In this document: one piece after another, positions 6,053 to 8,253 of the stretch | How the letters are laid out: every line of letters starts with the position of its first letter | How positions within the stretch are numbered: position 1 is the first letter of the stretch | From: an uncultured Prevotella sp. | Lineage (GTDB): Bacteria > Bacteroidota > Bacteroidia > Bacteroidales > Bacteroidaceae | NCBI GenBank assembly: GCA_938018155.1 | Contig: CALIIG010000057.1 | Coordinates: 1-8,253 of the forward strand | Direction of reading: 5' to 3' | Length of the DNA: 8,253 nucleotides | Position numbers and translations under genes: made by a program | Notes under the pieces: model-generated | Told to the model about the DNA's origin: nothing | The model's input: the letters and a program-made list of their open reading frames with translations, nothing else | Database searches by the model: none

Positions 6053-7414
6053 ATGAATGTTATTTTTCTATTAATTGGACTGGTAGCAGGTTTTGCTATT
6101 GCTTTTTTCTGGGTGCAAAACCAAAAGAAGAGTATTGAATCAGACTTGCTTTTGGCACGCCAGCAAGCGTCGGCCGACAGCCTTGCCAAAGAAGAAGCCC
6201 GTGAACTGTTAGAGCAAAGCAAACAACAAACAGAAGAATTGCGTCAACAATTAACTGCTGAGAAGATGAGTACGAGTAGTTGTAAAGCGCAGTTAGAGGC
6301 TGAACGGCGACAGCATGACGATGAGGCTAAGCTGCGAAAAGAGCAGTTTGATGCACAGCTGAACACGGTAAAGGAGCAGTTTCAGAACCTTGCGACGAAG
6401 GTCTTAGACCTGACTTCGGATAAGTTGAAGTCGACAAACAGTGAGGCTATGCGCACACTGACAGCACCTTTAAATGACAATTTGAACAAACTTCACGACG
6501 CCATCAGCAAGACAAATCAGGAGACAGCCAAGAGCACGGCGTCGTTGTCGGAGCAGCTTCGCGCTATGGCAGAACAGACAGAAAAGATGGATATAACGGC
6601 CACAAGGCTGACAAACGTCATGCGTGGTGGCAATAAGATTCAGGGAAATTGGGGAGAACTGATTCTTACTGAGATTTTAGAGCAGAACGGTTTCAGGGAA
6701 GGCGTGAACTATGATGTACAGCAAACGTTGACCGATACGCAGGGAAACGTGCTGATGAACGATGAAAGCGGCCGACGGATGATACCTGACGTTGTGCTGC
6801 ATTACCCGAAAAATGAAGACGTTATCGTCGATTCGAAGATGTCAATAGAGGCTTATTACGAATACGTTAACTGCGAAAACGATGCGCTAAAAAAGAAGTA
6901 TGCCGACGACCTTGTGAAGAGTGTGCGCACCCAATTCACCAATTTGGCGAAGAAAGACTATAGCAGCTATGTGAAGCCGCCGCGCCATGCCATCGACTTT
7001 GTCATCATGTTTGTTCCGCACGAAGGGGCTTTACAATTGGCAATGGCAACGGACAAGAAGCTCTGGAACGATGCTTTCGAGCGGAAAGTATTCATTACTT
7101 CTCAACAAAACCTGATGGCCATACTGAAGATGATAGAAATAGCGTGGCGCCAATATACACAGACGGAGAACCAGCAGAGGGTGTACGGGCTGGCCGAAGA
7201 GCTGCTGAAGCGGGTGGGAGAATTTATCAAACGCTTCGACAAGGTGAAGAGAGACATTGATGTTTTAAGCAAGGACTATGACGAAGCCTATAATAAAGCC
7301 TATACCGGCAGGCAAAGCATTGTTCAGAAAGCCAACGAATTGAAGACACTTGGCGTTAAGGAAGCTGCCAACCAACCGATACCAGAGGCACAGTTTGGCA
7401 TTGAAGAGGATTAG
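6053..7414 (+). CDS. rmuC: DNA recombination protein RmuC
   Basis: A 453-residue RmuC protein. E. coli RmuC limits inversions at short inverted repeats and is predicted to be a nuclease. The N-terminus has one membrane helix (residues 3-21, IFLLIGLVAGFAIAFFWVQ), then a long coiled coil (about 25-190) rich in Gln, Glu, Lys and Ala. The RmuC domain follows with GNWGELILTEILEQNGF (198-214), IPDVVLHYP (244-252), VDSK (259-262), FVPHEGALQLA (320-330) and NLMAILKMIEIAWRQ (353-367). Asp246, Asp260 and Lys262 form a PD-(D/E)xK-type active site, so the enzyme looks intact. The frame stays open upstream to 5747 inside the transporter gene, but the ATG at 6053 is the start that gives the standard membrane helix; its leader is A/T-rich with no Shine-Dalgarno. 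It probably shares the transporter's promoter. The stop is TAG at 7412-7414. Confidence 0.95.
   Translation: MNVIFLLIGLVAGFAIAFFWVQNQKKSIESDLLLARQQASADSLAKEEARELLEQSKQQTEELRQQLTAEKMSTSSCKAQLEAERRQHDDEAKLRKEQFDAQLNTVKEQFQNLATKVLDLTSDKLKSTNSEAMRTLTAPLNDNLNKLHDAISKTNQETAKSTASLSEQLRAMAEQTEKMDITATRLTNVMRGGNKIQGNWGELILTEILEQNGFREGVNYDVQQTLTDTQGNVLMNDESGRRMIPDVVLHYPKNEDVIVDSKMSIEAYYEYVNCENDALKKKYADDLVKSVRTQFTNLAKKDYSSYVKPPRHAIDFVIMFVPHEGALQLAMATDKKLWNDAFERKVFITSQQNLMAILKMIEIAWRQYTQTENQQRVYGLAEELLKRVGEFIKRFDKVKRDIDVLSKDYDEAYNKAYTGRQSIVQKANELKTLGVKEAANQPIPEAQFGIEED
6785..6838 (+). other. PD-(D/E)xK nuclease motif of RmuC
   Basis: These bases encode residues 245-262 of RmuC: Pro245-Asp246 at one end and Asp260-Ser-Lys262 at the other, the D...DxK layout of the restriction-endonuclease-like fold. 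The catalytic assignment follows from family knowledge. Confidence 0.75.
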
Positions 7415-7482
7415 CCCGTTTGTTTTTAAAACGTTTAAAAATAAAAGTACAGAGCGGATAACAGCTTTTTAGACGCATGATA

Positions 7483-7529
7483 AAACAAGGATGCAGAGGA
7501 GAATAATTCTTCCTTCTGCATCCTTGTTT
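7483..7529. terminator. Bidirectional intrinsic terminator between rmuC and glyA
   Basis: The arms AAACAAGGATGCAGA (7483-7497) and TCTGCATCCTTGTTT (7515-7529) are perfect 15-base complements. The bases between them extend the stem (GGA/TCC and GAA/TTC) with two unpaired T residues (7510, 7514) and a three-base TAA loop at 7504-7506. On the + strand the arm ends in GTTT then ATTATATATT; on the - strand it ends in GTTTTATC, so each direction has a U-containing tail. It sits 68 bases after the rmuC stop and 40 bases after the glyA stop, as expected for a terminator shared by convergent genes. Confidence 0.85.
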
Positions 7530-7569
7530 ATTATATATTAAGGTGTATGTTACCGTTTAGTTATACGGC

Positions 7570-8253
7570 TTAATAGGCAAACAGCGGATAGTTTTTCATT
7601 GTGGCGTTCACCTTTTCGCGTACGTTACTAATCACCTTTTCGTTCTCCGGGTCGGCCAATACTTCATCAATCAGCCCGGCAACCAAGCGCATAAGGTCTT
7701 CTTTTGCACCGCGTGTGGTCATGGCTGCTGTTCCTAAACGAATGCCTGACGTTTGGAAAGCACTGCGCTCATCGAAGGGAACTTTGTTCTTGTTTACCGT
7801 AATATCGGCTGCAACAAGTGCATTTTCAGCCACCTTACCAGTTAATTCGGGGTATTTCTGGCGCAAATCGAGGAGCATTGAATGATTGTCTGTGCCCCCG
7901 CTTACAATGCTAAATCCACGTTCAATAAGCGATTGTGCCAGCACGGCAGCATTGGTTTTTACCTGCCTGGCATAGTCTTTCCACGACGGTTGCAGGTTTT
8001 CGCCGAAGCCTACGGCCTTGGCTGCAATGACGTGCTCGAGCGGACCGCCCTGTATTCCTGGGAAAACGGCCGAGTTAAGCAGCTGGCTCATCTTCTTCAA
8101 TTCGCCCTTTTTGTTGGTCAATCCCCATGGGTTATCGAAGTCTTTACCCATTAAAATAACACCTCCACGCGGCCCACGCAGTGTTTTGTGCGTTGTAGTG
8201 GTAACGATATGAGCATATTTTACGGGGTTCTTTAGCAGGCCGGCGGCTATCAG
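7570..8253 (-). CDS. glyA: Serine hydroxymethyltransferase, C-terminal part (5' end outside window)
   Basis: The C-terminal 227 residues of a PLP enzyme that interconverts serine and glycine while charging tetrahydrofolate with a one-carbon unit in the cytoplasm. The frame is open to the window edge, and the methionine at 8149-8151 is internal: the upstream codons encode the core block [19 protein letters not shown]. The PLP-binding lysine lies in [11 protein letters not shown], encoded at 8185-8187. Other family blocks are [50 protein letters not shown] and [15 protein letters not shown]. The end, MKNYPLFAY, is like Bacteroidota homologues. Full-length bacterial enzymes run about 415-430 residues, so roughly 200 N-terminal residues and any 5' regulatory region are not in the window. 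The gene converges on rmuC and ends at the shared hairpin at 7483-7529. Confidence 0.97.
   Translation of the reverse strand: MIAAGLLKNPVKYAHIVTTTTHKTLRGPRGGVILMGKDFDNPWGLTNKKGELKKMSQLLNSAVFPGIQGGPLEHVIAAKAVGFGENLQPSWKDYARQVKTNAAVLAQSLIERGFSIVSGGTDNHSMLLDLRQKYPELTGKVAENALVAADITVNKNKVPFDERSAFQTSGIRLGTAAMTTRGAKEDLMRLVAGLIDEVLADPENEKVISNVREKVNATMKNYPLFAY

Noticed and set aside
4689..7414. MATE-rmuC pair as a defence or DNA-damage island
   Set aside because: Both are common chromosomal genes, with no LexA-type site, toxin, or restriction or defence partner nearby. Adjacency alone is not evidence of a system.
7601..8212. Several + strand open frames opposite glyA
   Set aside because: glyA is unmistakable on the - strand, and these frames are its antisense shadows with no recognisable motifs.

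Overview
The window looks like ordinary chromosomal DNA from a Bacteroidota bacterium, most likely a member of the Prevotellaceae. The evidence is that exported proteins carry N-terminal lipoboxes, start codons are preceded by A/T-rich leaders without Shine-Dalgarno sequences, and both sides of the only divergent intergenic region carry a Bacteroidota-type TAnnTTTG -7 box. The U32 and serine hydroxymethyltransferase sequences also read like their Bacteroidota homologues. Species cannot be assigned from sequence alone. I see no tRNA, rRNA, CRISPR array, insertion sequence, integrase or phage structural gene, and no gene-free stretch longer than about 160 bases.

Layout. (1) Positions 1-2312, + strand: the 3' part of a U32-family (peptidase/RNA hydroxylase type) gene, its 5' part lying outside the window. 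After 29 bases follows a lipoprotein with an SH3-like periplasmic domain, five membrane helices and a C-terminal zinc ribbon. (2) Positions 2398-4547, - strand: a two-gene unit. Its first gene (3627-4547) encodes a membrane-anchored protein that resembles a trypsin-like protease lacking its catalytic residues. Its second (2398-3609) encodes a lipoprotein with six MORN-like repeats fused to a GH25 lysozyme domain. (3) Positions 4689-7414, + strand: a DinF-type MATE transporter followed by rmuC. (4) Positions 7570-8253, - strand: the 3' half of glyA, cut by the window edge but including the PLP-binding lysine.

Orientation changes fall where regulatory signals are visible. The 141-base divergent gap (4548-4688) holds two opposed -7 boxes. 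The 155-base convergent gap between rmuC and glyA holds a long hairpin able to work as a bidirectional terminator. The 85-base convergent gap at 2313-2397 holds a shorter hairpin directly after the lysozyme gene.

Most genes are housekeeping: tRNA/rRNA modification-type U32, drug/metabolite export, DNA maintenance and one-carbon metabolism. The least characterised part is the cell-envelope set: the SH3/zinc-ribbon lipoprotein, the pseudoprotease-like protein and the MORN-lysozyme. These three exported proteins each carry four D-(S/T)-hydrophobic sequons of the Bacteroidota O-glycosylation type, whereas the other genes have none or one. I found no convincing new multi-gene system; the pseudoprotease/MORN-lysozyme pair is the best candidate for something undescribed.
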